A stretch of 40,508 nt of DNA, from assembly GCA_046315175.1 (NCBI GenBank), contig JBKDBK010000037.1:1-40508 (forward strand), in the 5' to 3' direction. Below, piece after piece: positions 40,508 to 40,508 of the stretch (position 1 is its first letter; every line of letters begins with the position of its first letter). The position numbers were made by a program, and so were the translations under genes. The DNA comes from UBA8828 sp046315175. Lineage in GTDB: Bacteria; Verrucomicrobiota; Verrucomicrobiia; Opitutales; UBA953. The notes beneath the pieces were generated by a model. That model was given only the letters and a program-made list of their open reading frames with translations. It was not told the origin of the DNA and made no database searches.

Positions 40508-40508
40508 G

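Overview
The window is a GC-rich bacterial chromosome segment carrying about 41 protein genes and one tRNA. Gene content points to a Gram-negative member of the Planctomycetota-Verrucomicrobiota-Chlamydiota group, most likely Verrucomicrobiota near Opitutales. The evidence is a type II secretion system, a lipid A acyltransferase, a TonB-like protein, and families enriched in that group (DUF1592/DUF1552 cytochrome pair, DUF1080, ThuA-like, exported GH16). This is inferred from gene content, not from a phylogenetic marker. Genes are packed with ATGA/GTGA overlaps, and Shine-Dalgarno signals are weak.

Layout. (1) 1-9554: a type II secretion locus in two facing halves. gspD (3' end only), gspE and gspF read rightward. 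An exported protein in the gspC position, then gspG-H-I-J-K-L-M, read leftward and meet gspF tail to tail at a 14-bp palindrome. (2) 9692-12000: tRNA-Ser(CGA), an MFS permease with promoter and terminator, and a small cytochrome c. (3) 12046-17740: a six-gene ebo cluster in the order A(short)-B-E-C-D-F, nearly all translationally coupled. ebo clusters are known in cyanobacteria, eustigmatophyte plastids and several bacterial phyla, where one is implicated in moving a biosynthetic precursor to the periplasm. What it does here is unknown. (4) 17768-18495: an AbrB-type antitoxin and Doc-type toxin pair. (5) 18500-26104: housekeeping genes: purC, a DTW-like RNA-modifying enzyme, tcdA, an orphan membrane protein, prfA, a HAD phosphatase and ftsK. 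(6) 26105-26518: a non-coding convergent gap with a long inverted-repeat element and a copied ftsK tail. (7) 26519-31997: a DMT-type membrane protein, beta-carbonic anhydrase, radC, and a DUF1592 multidomain cytochrome coupled to a DUF1552 protein. (8) 31998-32694: a second, related inverted-repeat element in another convergent gap. (9) 32695-35109: recA with a Gram-positive-type LexA box, then a histidine phosphatase coupled to a TonB-like protein. (10) 35129-37913: GH16 glucanase, lipid A acyltransferase, and a YdjM-type membrane hydrolase. (11) 38012-40507: a sugar epimerase, DUF1080 and ThuA-like operon, probably for oxidised (3-keto) sugars.

The observations most worth following up are the compact ebo operon with a 95-residue protein in the eboA slot, the two homologous inverted-repeat elements that each fill a convergent gap, and the LexA box abutting the recA -10 hexamer.
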